The position numbers were made by a program, and so were the translations under genes. Shown in pieces: positions 42,130 through 51,590 of a stretch of DNA of 64,000 nt. This DNA is from Symbiodinium natans (Eukaryota; Sar; Dinophyceae; Suessiales; Symbiodiniaceae), in contig CAJNDS010002057.1 in the NCBI GenBank assembly GCA_905221605.1, positions 594,513 through 658,512 of the forward strand, given 5' to 3'. Each line of letters starts with the position of its first letter. The stretch's first letter is position 1. The notes under the pieces are model-generated. The model was not told where the DNA came from. It searched no databases and saw only the letters and a program-made list of their open reading frames with translations.

Positions 42130-42596
42130 CCCCAAAGAACTACGAAGCGAGTGAAGCCCCGAAGAACTTCGAAGAGAACTCAAAACCTTAAGCCTCGAAG
42201 AACTTCGAAGAGAACCCTGAACCCTAAACCCCGAAGAGCTACCAAGCGAACCCTTAACCCTAAACCCCGAAGAACTACGAAGAGAACCTTAAACCCGAAG
42301 CCCCCAAAGAATTACAAGTAAAACCCTAAACCCCAAAGAGCTACGAAGATAGCCTTAAACCCTAAACCCCCAAAGAACTAAAAAGATTACCCCAAACCCT
42401 AAGCCCCGAACAGCTGCGAAGAAAACCTTAAACCCTAAACCCCCAAAGAACTGGAAAGAAAACTCTAAACCCCCGAAGAACTGCGAAGAGAACCTTAAAC
42501 CCCAAACCCCAACGAGCTGCGAATCGAACCTTGAATCCCGAAGAACTACGAAAACAACCCCAAGCCCTACCAAAACCCCCGAAGAGCTACGAAGAG
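42130..42596 (+). repeat. minisatellite of exon-telomere junction units
   Basis: About 13 imperfect units of roughly 36 bp, each made of GAAGAACTACGAAGAG-like sequence plus AACCTTAAACCCTAAACC-like sequence. The first half matches the exon end at 42580-42605, the second half is telomeric repeat. Confidence 0.85.
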
Positions 42597-42664
42597 GTGA
42601 TTCAGCCCTAAACCCTAAACCCTAAAACCTAAACCCTAAACCCTAAACCCTAAACCCCCAAGAG
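42597..42664 (+). repeat. telomeric intron flanked by 14-bp direct repeats
   Basis: AAGAGGTGATTCAG occurs at 42592-42605 and 42660-42673, with 54 bp of almost pure CCCTAAA between. Removing 42597-42664 (starts GTGATT, ends AAGAG) leaves one copy of the repeat and an open frame SYEEVIQSWHFPLTLRF. Confidence 0.7.
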
Positions 42665-42775
42665 GTGATTCAGTCCTGGCACTTTCCTTTGACTCTCCGC
42701 TTCCCCCGAGCGACCCACGCGTACTACACCGGGCTTCTGGCCACCGAGCCGAAGGCTTCGGAATTTTGGGGTTCG
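42665..42775 (+). CDS. exon downstream of the telomeric insertion
   Basis: The frame reads VIQSWHFPLTLRFPRATHAY, YTGLLATEPKASEFWGSR, ending in TTTAGGG. The upstream side (42575-42596) supplies KSYEE. Family unknown. Confidence 0.45.
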
Positions 42776-42789
42776 CGGGATTTAGGGTT

Positions 42790-44030
42790 CAGGGTTTAGG
42801 GTTGAGGGAGGGTCTAGGGTTTAGGGTTTAGGGTTTAGGGCTTCGGGTTTAGGGTTTAGGGTGTAGGGTTTAGGTAGGGTCTGGGGGGGAACGGTTTTGG
42901 TTCCCTGATATGCGCCCGCGTTGCGCGTAATCGACACCCCCCCCCCCCCCCCCATGGTATCCCCCCCCCCCACGGCATCCCCCCAAACCCTGCCTGTTAA
43001 CCCTAAAAACACCACGGACCACGGGGGAGGACAGAGAAACCTCAGCCTAAACCCCACACTCTGAACCCTAAGCCCTAAAACTTAAACCCACCAATGAACG
43101 ACAGGAGGGAGAAGGGTAAACCCGAAACCTTAGCCGCTTTAACCCTGAACCCTGAAGCGTAAACTCAGCACGAACCATTGGGGGGAGAGGGGAAACCATA
43201 AACCTACCATTACCCCAAACCTTGAACCCTGATTAAACTCTAAACCCACAATGAACCAATGGACCAGAGTGAAAATCCTGAACTCTACAGCCTAACCCTA
43301 AACCCCTAAACCACAAACCCATGAACCACGGACCATGAACCATAGGGGGGGGGGGGGAGGGGACCCCAAAACCCACCATGAACCACAGGGGGGGGGGGGG
43401 GGGGGGGGGGGATATGGGGGGGGGGGGGGGGAGGGGGTGCGCCTATGCTGGCGCAGATAGACCCCTTTACACGAACAAAGGGCAAACTGTACCCTGTTAA
43501 TTCTTAGGTTACTCCCGGGTCTAGTTGAGCTTTGCGGCATTTAGGGTTTAGGTTTATTGCCTTAGGGTTTAGGGTTCAGGGTTTCGGGTTTAATCAAGGA
43601 ATGGTTTAGGCTCCCTTGTATAAGAGGCTTTTTGGGTTTAGGTGGTCTACAGGCCTGGCAAAGCTGAGGTTGCCATCGAGGCTTCGGGTGCTTATTGGAC
43701 TCGGGGTAGTTAGGTTTTGGGGCTTTCCCCAAATTCTGAAAGCATCCGTAGACCTTGATTCAAGGGACTAAAGGAGGGAACCTTCCAAGGGACCTTAGGG
43801 GTTATTTTGGGGGTCATTTAGGGGCTACCTAGGTATATAGGGACTCGAAAGGGCAATAGGGGAATAAGATTCAGGGTCCATTCTATAGGGCTCCCTCCTA
43901 TATACCCCTTAAGTTAGCCAAATACCCTGAAAACCTACCCTCCGCACCCCCCCCCCCCGGCCGCTGAAGCCTGTTGAACTTTGAAGTCGCTGTCAATCTG
44001 AAGACTGCAAGAATGAAAGCTACCCGGAAA
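42790..44030. other. repeat-rich stretch with poly-C and poly-G tracts
   Basis: Poly-C at 42938-42972, long G tracts at 43346-43360 and 43388-43436. TTTAGGG at 42790-42880 and 43540-43590. CCCTAAA-like between. Proline- and glycine-rich frames here are artefacts. No gene. Confidence 0.6.
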
Positions 44031-44032
44031 GG

Positions 44033-44960
44033 TTGTCCAGAACACTTCCGTCTACCTCGGGGCCTTTCCCACCGAGTTCCTGCTCTATGAGAGCAACTTC
44101 TTCACAAAGGCTGCTGGTGGGGAAGGGTGGGGCTTCCAAAGGTTGTGAGTTTAGGGTTGCGGCTTTACTTAAAGGATCAGGGGACTTATTGGCATGTAAG
44201 TGGGCGATAAGTGAGGTAACTCTACTTATAACTACTATACACTCCCAATTAAGGTACTTTAGGGTCTTAAGGGTTTGGGAGGAGACGAGCTCGTTTTCGG
44301 GAGCCGTGGTGCTGTTCCTTTTTGCGTGGCCCGCTTGCTGCTGGTACGCTTCAAGCTTTCAACCTTAAACCCTACACCCTACTTAGAGGATCCAGGCACT
44401 TAGTAATTAAGTAGGTTATAAGTGGTGAAAGGTAGAGTTACATTAGGTATAACCCCACTTGGTAAGTCCCCTCATCCTGAAAGTGGACCCTAAGCCCCTG
44501 ACCTTCTGTTTGTTACTTGCTGCTTCTGGCTTCTCGCTTCAGGCTTCAGGTTGCTTCACAACCTGAACCCTGGGAAGGGGAAAGGGGAACCCCAGGGTTT
44601 AGGGTTTAGGGTTTAGGGTTTAGGGTTTAGGGCTTAGGGCTTAGGGAAAGCCATTCGTCTCAAGTTCTAGAAGCCCCGGAAGGGAGTGGCTGAGGGTTTA
44701 AGGATTTAGGGTTTAGGGTTCGAAGCCTAGAACAAGGAGTGGGTAGGGGAAACCCTGACTCAGCAGGGCAGGTGAGTGCCAACACCACGAACGAATGGGA
44801 AGCTTTCTCTGGTTGCTCCTTCGTTTTTGTTCCCGAAATGCAGGACGGTCCCTTGAAATCTCCAACCCCGATAGCAAGCAAGCCCTTGAACTTAACACTT
44901 TGAGCCCCAAACCCTTCAGCCTGAAGCAGCTGCCCAAACCCTGTAGCCTAAAGTTAGGAG
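44033..44960. other. unassigned open frames
   Basis: 44033-44368 is open in one frame with a hydrophobic stretch (GAVVLFLFAWPACCWYASSF) but reads through telomere-like DNA. 44590-44645 is TTTAGGG/CTTAGGG. 44795-44955 is open (FSLKQLPKPCSLKL). No family for any. Confidence 0.3.
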
Positions 44961-45093
44961 GTACGGGCGTCGGGGTAGGAGGTATAGGGGCGGGGGTAGG
45001 TGGCGGGGGGTCAGGGAGGGGGAAATCAGGTAGGGGGCGGGATGGCCGGCCTATCATCAGATTAAAGCCCAAAGCCCAAAGCCCAAAGCCCAA

Positions 45094-45325
45094 AGCCCAA
45101 ACCCCAAACCCCAAACCCCAAACCCCAAACCCCAAACCCCAAACCCCAAACCCCAAACCCCAAACCCACACCCCAAACCCCAAACCCCAAACCCCAAACC
45201 CCAAACCCCACACCCCAAACCCCAAACCCCAAACCCCAAACCCCAAACCCCAAACCCCAAACCCCAAACCCCAAACCCCAAACCCCAAACCCCAAACCCC
45301 AAACCCCAAACCCCAAACCCCAAAC
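45094..45325. repeat. homogeneous CCCCAAA array
   Basis: About 33 tandem CCCCAAA units (TTTGGGG on the other strand) with rare CCCACA slips, preceded by AAAGCCC units and followed by five canonical CCCTAAA units. The long frames on both strands (GFGVWGL… and PKPQTPN…) are its translation products and not genes. Confidence 0.95.
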
Positions 45326-45359
45326 CCTAAACCCTAAACCCTAAACCCTAAACCCCAAG

Positions 45360-45432
45360 CCCGAGGCCAAGGACCTGGCGATCTATCGGGCTCATGACCG
45401 GGCCTTTGCGGAACTCCGCCTGCAGGGGGGTG
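45360..45432 (+). CDS. exon with consensus GTGAGT donor
   Basis: CCCTAAA repeats precede it. The frame reads PEAKDLAIYRAHDRAFAELR then LQGG and stops at a full consensus donor G/GTGAGT. Family unknown, but donor plus composition make this a good exon candidate. Confidence 0.5.
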
Positions 45433-45459
45433 GTGAGTTTCTGGGCAGCAGCTTTAGGG

Positions 45460-45530
45460 TTTAGGGTTTAGGGTTTAGGGTTTAGGGTTTAGGGTTTAGG
45501 GTTTAGGAAGCGTTTGGGGTTTAGGGTGGC
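45460..45530. repeat. TTTAGGG array in intron
   Basis: Seven clean units starting 28 bp after the GTGAGT donor at 45433. Confidence 0.9.
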
Positions 45531-45632
45531 ATAACGCTGGTCACTAGAAGCACCGAGCTGAACTTCTCGGGGACATCCATCATCCCACGGGGAGTATTTA
45601 CGACTTGGAAGGACATCCCAATTGACCAGTAG
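45531..45632 (+). CDS. exon-like open frame
   Basis: The frame reads ITLVTRSTELNFSGTSIIPR, GVFTTWKDIPIDQ, then TAG, after which the same frame stays open for 44 more codons (to 45767). The minus strand is open over the whole 45521-45829. Strand is therefore uncertain. Family unknown. Confidence 0.38.
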   Translation: MTLVTRSTELNFSGTSIIPRGVFTTWKDIPIDQ

Positions 45633-45842
45633 AAGCCACAAGCCCTAGAGACCAAACTCTGCACCGTGTCCTCCCAAAGCTCTAAACCCCTGAAGACTAC
45701 GCTTCTCAATCCAGAAAGGTCTCCAAACCCTGTCCGGAGACCAAAAACATCCATGGACCTAGCGTAGAAGCCAAATTGAAGATTTCCTTCCACCCTGACC
45801 CGCAAACACTTCGCAACCCATTTACTCATTGACAGCCATCAA

Positions 45843-46441
45843 CTTGGTAGCCCAGTGGTACCCCTTTGCACTTTTTCCCCACCCTCGGTGTGGGGCTGTT
45901 AGATTTCAAACTCAACTCTGCTCCTCGCCAGGAACTCTTCTCCTCGCCCGGAACTCTCCTCCTCGCCCGGTCTACCTCGCTCAATCCCAAAGTGTCCATG
46001 GAGTGCCCAACTCTAGTGTGTCCCTGGAGTGCGCAACCCCAGAGTTTCCCTGGAGTGCCCAACCCTCCTTAGAGTGCCCAACCCAAGTCTCCCTGAGTGC
46101 ACAAGCCCAGAGTCTCCCTAGAGTGCCCAACCCAGAGTGTGCCCGGAGTGCCCAGCCCCAGAGTCTCCCTGGAGTGCCCAACCCCAGAGTCTCCCTAACC
46201 CCTTAGAGTGTCACCGCAATTCCCTGGAGTGCCCAACTCCAGAGTCTCGTGCCCAACTCCAGAGTGTCCCCGGAGTGCCCAGCCCCCGGGTGTCTCTGGA
46301 GTGCCCAACCCCAGAGTATCTCTACCAAGAGAGGGTGGGGATGTTCGAAGTAAAATAATTTGGGTTCTAAGTTTCCTAATATAGTCACCAACCCCGCAAA
46401 AAGGGGGTACCCTTATGATGATATGGTTACTGGGCTTCCAA
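45843..46441. mobile_element. family A element enlarged by an internal minisatellite
   Basis: Left end CTTGGTAGCCCAGTGGTACC, right end GATATGGTTACTGGGCTTCC AAGG, the same ends as the 117-bp copy in the RCC1 gene. The interior carries a roughly 25-bp tandem repeat (CTGGAGTGCCCAACCCCAGA and variants, about 46010-46320), which expands the element to about 600 bp. Confidence 0.75.
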
Positions 46442-46465
46442 GGATGTATATATATATATATACCC

Positions 46466-46586
46466 TACCCCTAAACCCTAAACCCTAAACCCTAAACCCT
46501 AAACCCTAAACCCTAAACCCTAAACCCTAAACCCTGAACCCTGAACCCTGAACCCTGAACCCTGAACCCTGAACCCTGAACCCTAG
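46466..46586. repeat. CCCTAAA array switching to CCCTGAA
   Basis: Nine CCCTAAA units followed by eight CCCTGAA units: a single-base variant homogenised over a block. Confidence 0.92.
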
Positions 46587-46616
46587 TTATAGTTATGATA
46601 TGTTGCTGGGCTAGCA

Positions 46617-46728
46617 AGTCAGAGTCAAAGGTTGGACATGGTGGTGAGCATGGCGTGGCTGTCGAAGACGACGGATCCCAAAGGTCGGCGGTCCCTAAAT
46701 TGTCTAGGGGTGGGGGCCTTAAAGAGCT
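46617..46728 (+). CDS. exon-like island
   Basis: The frame reads QSQRLDMVVSMAWLSKTTDP and then KGRRSLNCLGVGALKS. A GTGGTGAGC inside could be a donor. Family unknown. Confidence 0.28.
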
Positions 46729-46739
46729 AGGGTTTTCGG

Positions 46740-47010
46740 TTTAGGGTTTAGGGCCTATAGGCTTTAGGGTTTCGGGTTTAGGGTTTAGGGTTTAAGGGTG
46801 TAAGGGTTAGGGGTTAGGGTTTAGGGTTTAGGGCCCTTGAAGGGTTAGGGTTTCGGGGCAGTTAGTAAGCAGGGATATACGGACCTTCATTGGGAAGCAA
46901 AAGAATTGTAAGTACAGTTACCATACGTATAACCCCGCTTACTAGGTTCCTTGATCCTTTCAGTAGCTTCTAAAAGGAGGATGGGCTCTCAAATTCACGC
47001 GCACCCTTGA
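46740..47010. repeat. G-rich telomere-like stretch
   Basis: TTTAGGG-like units at 46735-46850, then unassigned DNA. Confidence 0.5.
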
Positions 47011-47199
47011 TCTGGCCTTTTTCTTCGGGCCACCCCCACTCCCGCACCCACGCGAAAACTGGGTATGCTCGCTCGCCTCAATCATCTGAACACTGTGTCT
47101 GTATGTGGGGCATCATCGCAATACAAGATGTTTGCTCCAGACGCGTTCGGAAGTCAGATTGCTAGGACACTGGGCGCATCTATCTATCCATCTGTCTAA
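47011..47199 (+). CDS. exon-like open frame, family unknown
   Basis: 62 open codons without ATG requirement: SGLFLRATPTPAPTRKLGML, ARLNHLNTVSVCGASSQYKM, FAPDAFGSQIARTLGASIYP, SV and TAA. Protein-like. A following frame at 47305-47415 (MAQQYSCNIIKYTGVAIVVG) may be the next exon. A (TCTA)n microsatellite lies between. Confidence 0.45.
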   Translation, partial: SGLFLRATPTPAPTRKLGMLARLNHLNTVSVCGASSQYKMFAPDAFGSQIARTLGASIYPSV

Positions 47200-47304
47200 A
47201 TGTTGATCTCATGTCTTTATCTAAGCCAGTCTGATCTACTTAGACCTATCTATCTATCGATCTATCTATCTTTGAGTCTCACTTTTTCTTCCGTTCTTCC
47301 CACG

Positions 47305-47415
47305 ATGGCACAGCAATACAGTTGCAATATTATCAAATATACAGGGGTTGCGATCGTTGTCGGGAAAGGAGTTAACACCCTAACTCGCGACCGCCTAACG
47401 AAAGCCCTGAGCTAA
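47305..47415 (+). CDS. exon-like open frame, family unkn. (possible start exon)
   Basis: ATG at 47305 after a pyrimidine-rich tract. The frame reads MAQQYSCNIIKYTGVAIVVG, KGVNTLTRDRLTKALS and TAA. Could also be an internal exon starting after GGCACAG. Family unknown. Confidence 0.35.
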   Translation: MAQQYSCNIIKYTGVAIVVGKGVNTLTRDRLTKALS

Positions 47416-47476
47416 GCCCTGGAGTTTAAACATATGCGGCACACCGTGAACCACACCCCAAACGGAAGGACAGAGC

Positions 47477-47700
47477 GTGCACAACCTCACGGATTCCATC
47501 AACCGCTTGAGCAGCGGGAAGGGGCAGGCCCGGTTCACTGCAGGAAGATCGTTAGGCCCTACCTTGAGCGCCAGTCAACAGCAAGTTTCAATTTGTTTCC
47601 GGCAGTCTGTCGATTCACCGCTGATTCACCATAGATCACATGGAGGCCTAGACTCCAAGTGCACGAAGCCCCGCAGGTACGGTTCAGCGTGCAGTTGGAG
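47477..47700 (+). CDS. exon-like open frame, family unknown
   Basis: The frame reads HNLTDSINRLSSGKGQARFT, AGRSLGPTLSASQQQVSICF, RQSVDSP. An overlapping second frame is also open. Family unknown. Confidence 0.3.
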
Positions 47701-47768
47701 GCAGGCGGAATCACCATTGCATGGGTTTAGGGTTGGTGCAGGGTCGAGGGTTGGTCACGTAAAGTACA

Positions 47769-47870
47769 CCTTGGGACCAAATAAACCCCAAGGGTTTCTG
47801 GTTCGCATATCTTAAACGGGGATGATAGTCGTATATGACCTTAAGTTTAGAGTTCATTTGGTCCCCAAGG
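47769..47870. mobile_element. short inverted-repeat element, family H
   Basis: CCTTGGGACCAAATAAACCC on the left, GTTCATTTGGTCCCCAAGG on the right. Best copy of the family that also opens PARP intron 4. Confidence 0.82.
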
Positions 47871-47874
47871 CAGT

Positions 47875-48478
47875 GGACGTAAGCCCTAATTAAACCCTAA
47901 ACCCCAAACCCCAAACCCCAAACCCCGAACCCTTGCGGTGCGTGAGAGGCCAAGGACTTGTTGAGAAGGGGTTCCGTGCTTCAAGCCCTCTGGGGACAAG
48001 TTCGGAACTGCTGAGACTTGAGTACTTTCCTCACCCAAAGCATGCCTTCGGGTTTAGGGGTGTAGGGTTTAGGGTGTAGGGTTGAGGGTTTAGGGTCTGT
48101 CTTCAGCGAGCAGGTTGAAGCCCTTTTAGGCCCTTAATCCTAGACGCTGCAACGTCCCTCACATCTCAAAACCCCAAACCCTGAACCCCCAAACCCGAAA
48201 TCTGAGCCTAAGAAAGCAGGCTTGCTACAACTGCTACCTACACGTCCTGGCCTCCATAACCAACCGCCGGCTCGGAGAGTTACGAGGCCCGGTTTGTTGG
48301 GTGTTTAGATTAATGTTTCTTAGGGGCTGGGTTGGCAACCTTCACCCTTTTCGGCTTCGGGTTTAGGGTTTAAAGGTTTAGGGTTTAAGGGTTTAGGGTT
48401 TAGGGATCCTACTACACCAACAAGGTTAACCTTTTTTGGGCTAGGGCATTCAGCCCCTGAGGTTCTGTGGGGGTTTTG
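47875..48478. other. telomere-like and unassigned DNA
   Basis: CCCCAAA units at 47895-47930, G-rich at 48045-48095 and 48355-48405. No gene seen. Confidence 0.45.
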
Positions 48479-48667
48479 ATGGAGCACATGGAAATCACAT
48501 GGAAACCAGCACCCAAGAGTGACTTTACGCGGGTTTGGGGATTTTGGAAAACACAATGGACTGACATCACAGAGTTGTTTCTGTCTCAAAGGCATGCGGT
48601 TAGAAGAAAACAACGGCTGCTACGAAAAGGCTTAGAAGCTTCAGGTTTCGGATGTCAGCTTTTGTAG
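48479..48667 (+). CDS. open frame with ATG, family unknown
   Basis: ATG 48479: MEHMEITWKPAPKSDFTRVW, GFWKTQWTDITELFLSQRHA, VRRKQRLLRKGLEASGFGCQ, LL and TAG. Lower GC than the other islands but convincing residues. It could be a first exon or a short gene. Family unknown. Confidence 0.42.
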   Translation: MEHMEITWKPAPKSDFTRVWGFWKTQWTDITELFLSQRHAVRRKQRLLRKGLEASGFGCQLL

Positions 48668-48669
48668 CG

Positions 48670-49599
48670 GACAAATGGTTCAAGAAAACCTAAACCCTAA
48701 GCCCTAAACCCGAAACAGCGAGCAGAGTACCTGGTGCTGTTTGGTCCCCGTATCAACCATACGCAACCCCTAACCTTTGAGTCGAAGCCAACCTCCTAAA
48801 GCACCCTATAGTTCCGAAGCCCTACAAACCCTCAACCCCCTAAACCCTAAACCCTAAACCCTAAACCCTAAACCCTAAACCCTAAACCCTAAACCCTAAA
48901 CCTGCCCAAAGCTCGGAGCGCCAAAAAACAGGCCGGAAGCTTGCGGCTGAAGCCCAACACGCAGTGCAGCGCCGGAGCTGAAGGGGCCTTTGTGGTGGGC
49001 AGGGCTTTAGGGTTTAGGGTTTGGGGTTAGGGGTTAGGGTTTAGGGTTTAGGGTTTAGGGTTTAGCGTGTAGGGTTTAGGGTTTAGGGTTTAGGGTTTAA
49101 TTAGGGTTTAGGGTTGAGGGTTTAGGGTTTTAGTCTCTACCCTTCATTTACTATTTGCTTAAGAACTCCTTCCACAAAAAAATCCCTATGTTGCCCTCAT
49201 ATGAGGAGGAGCAGTTGTACTTTTTTGAGGAGGTTCTTAGGCGAGTAGTATTTGGTTTCTACATTCTTGTTGCGGGGAATTGGGGGCTTGGGGTTTAGGA
49301 GTTTAGTGTGTGTGTGTGTGTTGAAAGTCTTAGGTTGGCGAGAGTTTACCTTTTTTTTGGGCGGGGGGGGGGGGGTGCGGGGTGGGGAATTGGGGTATCA
49401 CAAAGTCGCTTCCATTGTATCTTCCATGGTGTCTTCCACTCTTCGCCTTTGCTCCAGCTCTATCAGCCCTAAAACCCTAGGTTTAGGGTTTAGGGTTTAG
49501 GGTTTAGGGTTTAGGGTTTAGGGTTTAGGGTTTAGGGTTTAGGGTTTAGGGTTTAGGGTTTAGGGTTTAGGACCCCCAGCCCCCTCCCTCCCCCCCCCG
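48670..49599. repeat. telomere arrays around a small GC island
   Basis: CCCTAAA at 48840-48900, TTTAGGG at 49010-49130 and 49490-49570 (12 units). The island at 48903-49000 is open in two frames (for instance SERQKTGRKLAAEAQHAVQR). A T8/G run lies at 49352-49377. Confidence 0.6.
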
Positions 49600-49722
49600 G
49601 CCTCCACTCCTCCACTTGCGGGCTCGTTGCGTGCAATCTCCGATGGGGGACCGAAGATGAGCCTCTTCAAGACTGCCGTGGACCTGTTGCTTCGAACCCA
49701 AAGTCTGCTCCCGAGCCCGTAA
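49600..49722 (+). CDS. exon-like open frame with stop
   Basis: TTTAGGG array on the left, then PPLAGSLRAISDGGPKMSLF, KTAVDLLLRTQSLLPSP and TAA. Looks like a C-terminal exon. Family unknown. Confidence 0.42.
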   Translation, partial: ASTPPLAGSLRAISDGGPKMSLFKTAVDLLLRTQSLLPSP

Positions 49723-49938
49723 GCTCGAACTGCTTTAGCCGCTGAGGACCACATGAACCCTACAACTGGGGTCGAAACCCTAAACCCTAAACCGTACACC
49801 CTATACTACTACAACGGCTATCAAGGTCGAAGTTTCCCTTATAAAGTAACCAACTCCCAAAAAAGGCGTAATTACCCTGATTATGTTATGATATGGTTCC
49901 TGGGCTTTCCAAGCTCAGCTGCAGCTCTCAGCCATGTG

Positions 49939-50040
49939 GGGGGTTCCCGAAAATAGGGGACCCCCAATATAGACCCCCATATAGCAGGATTCTTGTAGAA
50001 TGAGGACCCCAAAACTGTACCCCTAATTGCGGAAACCTCC
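49939..50040. mobile_element. short inverted-repeat element, family B
   Basis: GGGGGTTCCCGAAAATAGGG on the left, CCCTAATTGCGGAAACCTCC on the right, with AGGATTCTTGTAGAATGAGG inside. Reverse orientation relative to the 55.1-kb copy. The segment just before (49840-49912) carries a decayed family A right end. Confidence 0.65.
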
Positions 50041-50137
50041 ATATCCCTAAACCCTAAACCCTGAACCCTAACTTCGGAAACCCCGCCATATCCCTAAACC
50101 CTCAACCCTCAACCCTAAACCCTAAATCCCAACTCAG

Positions 50138-50196
50138 GACCATACCAATCACCGTGAAGGACGTTGCACAGGAGCCCCAGGAGCTTGACGGGCTCG
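50138..50196 (+). CDS. short exon candidate
   Basis: AACTCAG acceptor, frame reading TIPITVKDVAQEPQELDGLA. Right flank is a GCAGGGTTTAGGGTT tandem. Family unknown. Confidence 0.38.
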
Positions 50197-50204
50197 CAGG
50201 GTTG

Positions 50205-50420
50205 AGGCTTAGGGCTTAGGGTTCGCAGGGTTTAGGCTTTAGGGTTGGCAGGGTTTAGGGTTCAGGCTTCGTAGGGTTTAGGGTTCGGGGTTCAGGGTTT
50301 AGGGTTCGCAGGGTTTAGGGTTTAGGGTTCGCAGGGTTTAGGGTTTAGGTTTCGCAGGGTTTGGGGTTTGGGGGTTTAGGGTCTTTGGGGTTCAGGGGCT
50401 TAGGGTTCAAGGTTTAGGGC
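50205..50420. repeat. GCAGGGTTTAGGGTTTAGGGTTC higher-order array
   Basis: TTTAGGG units punctuated at regular spacing by TTCGCAGGG: a higher-order telomere-like repeat (about 20-23 bp period). Confidence 0.8.
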
Positions 50421-50423
50421 GAG

Positions 50424-50513
50424 AGGAACGCGAGCTTGGGCCCGGACAGCGCTTTTCTATGCACGAGTCTCAGGAAAAATCAGCGCCGTAGCTTCAAAGC
50501 CTCACGCTTCCTG
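50424..50513 (+). CDS. exon candidate with GTGTAT donor
   Basis: The frame reads RNASLGPDSAFLCTSLRKNQ, RRSFKASRFL and ends at CTG/GTGTAT. Right flank is a CCCCTAAA array. Family unknown. Confidence 0.4.
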
Positions 50514-50517
50514 GTGT

Positions 50518-50625
50518 ATAAACCCCTAAACCCCTAAGCCCCTAAGCCCCTAAGCCCCTAAGCCCCTAAACCCCTAAACCCCTAAACCCCTAAACCCCTA
50601 AACCCCTAAACCCCTGAACCCCTAA
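50518..50625. repeat. CCCCTAAA octamer array
   Basis: About 13 eight-base units with a block of four CCCCTAAG: a length variant of the telomere unit, locally homogenised. Confidence 0.92.
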
Positions 50626-51258
50626 GGCTGAGGGTTGCTCTTTATTGCTAAGGACCACAGGAACCACAGGTTTCGCCATGGAGGGCCACATTTTGGAGTT
50701 AAGTTTGAGGGTAGGGTTTGTGGTGGGGAGTTGGGGGTTAACTGTGGGCTCAAAGTTGATGGGCAAGTACTTGCAGGTCTGGGATTCAAAGTTAAGTGGC
50801 CTCAGTCCCTCAGGATTTTAGATTCCAGCTGCCTGGGACGTTAGAGCTCCAAGGCCTTCGCAGATGGAAAACTAGAGCTCGAGGGCTTGCGTGCAAAGGG
50901 GTTTTGAGATGGGGTGTAAGGCTACACACTTTTTGGGGTTGCTTTAAACCGGCTTAGTAGGTTTACGATTTCGCTCTAGGCCAAAGTAGCACTCTATAAG
51001 GCCAAAGCACTCGAATGAAACTAGTGTCCCTAAGCCCTAAACCCTCAACCCTAAACCCCAAACCCTAAACCCTAAACCCTAAACCCTAAACCCTAAACCC
51101 TCAGCTCGAAACTCCATGAACTTCTGCACATGCCAGACCCAAACCTTCAACCTCAACCCCAAACCCCAAACCCCAAACCCCAAACCCCAAACCCCAAACC
51201 CCAAACCCTAAACCCTAAACCCTAAACCCTAAACGCTAAACCCTAACCCTAAATAAAG
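50626..51258. other. unassigned and CCCCAAA/CCCTAAA arrays
   Basis: 50635-50844 is open in one frame without a family. CCCTAAA at 51040-51100, CCCCAAA then CCCTAAA at 51155-51245. Confidence 0.5.
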
Positions 51259-51393
51259 CCTGCACGCTCAGCGCAGGAGGAGCAGGAAGGTGGTTCGCCC
51301 GTCGTCCCGATTGTGATGGGCCTGGTGGCCTTATTGGTCCTTTGCCCGCTGTTGGCCGTGTGCTTCCGGCCCCTAGACAGGAAAAGGACTCAA
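51259..51393 (+). CDS. exon encoding a transmembrane helix
   Basis: ATAAAG acceptor, then PARSAQEEQEGGSPVVPIVM, GLVALLVLCPLLAVCFRPLD, RKRTQV: one clear hydrophobic helix of about 20 residues followed by a basic stop-transfer. CCCTAAA on the left, TTTAGGG on the right. Likely the membrane-anchor exon of a larger protein of unknown family. Confidence 0.5.
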
Positions 51394-51477
51394 GTTTGGG
51401 TTTAGGGGTTTAGGGGTTCAGGGTTTTGGGTTTTGGGTTTCGGGTTTAGGGTTAGGGGTTAGGGGTTAGGGGTTTGC

Positions 51478-51590
51478 CTAAGGGTCCATGTACCTCATTC
51501 TTATCTGACTTGGGCCACAAAGTCCCTGTATAGCAGGTGCTCTAGTTTAAGGCCCAAGTATTCCCTATTTAGGTACATTGACCCTTAGGG
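51478..51590. mobile_element. short inverted-repeat element, family C
   Basis: CCTAAGGGTCCATGTACCTC left, AGGTACATTGACCCTTAGGG right. Diverged copy of the 32.0-kb element. Confidence 0.7.

Noticed and set aside
44713-45337. 198-residue minus-strand and 180-residue plus-strand open frames over the CCCCAAA array
   Set aside because: Both are the direct translation of a 7-bp repeat, which cycles through three frames without stops. No independent coding signal.
48903-49000. Exon call for the island between CCCTAAA and TTTAGGG
   Set aside because: Open in two frames with equally plausible products. Kept only as a remark.
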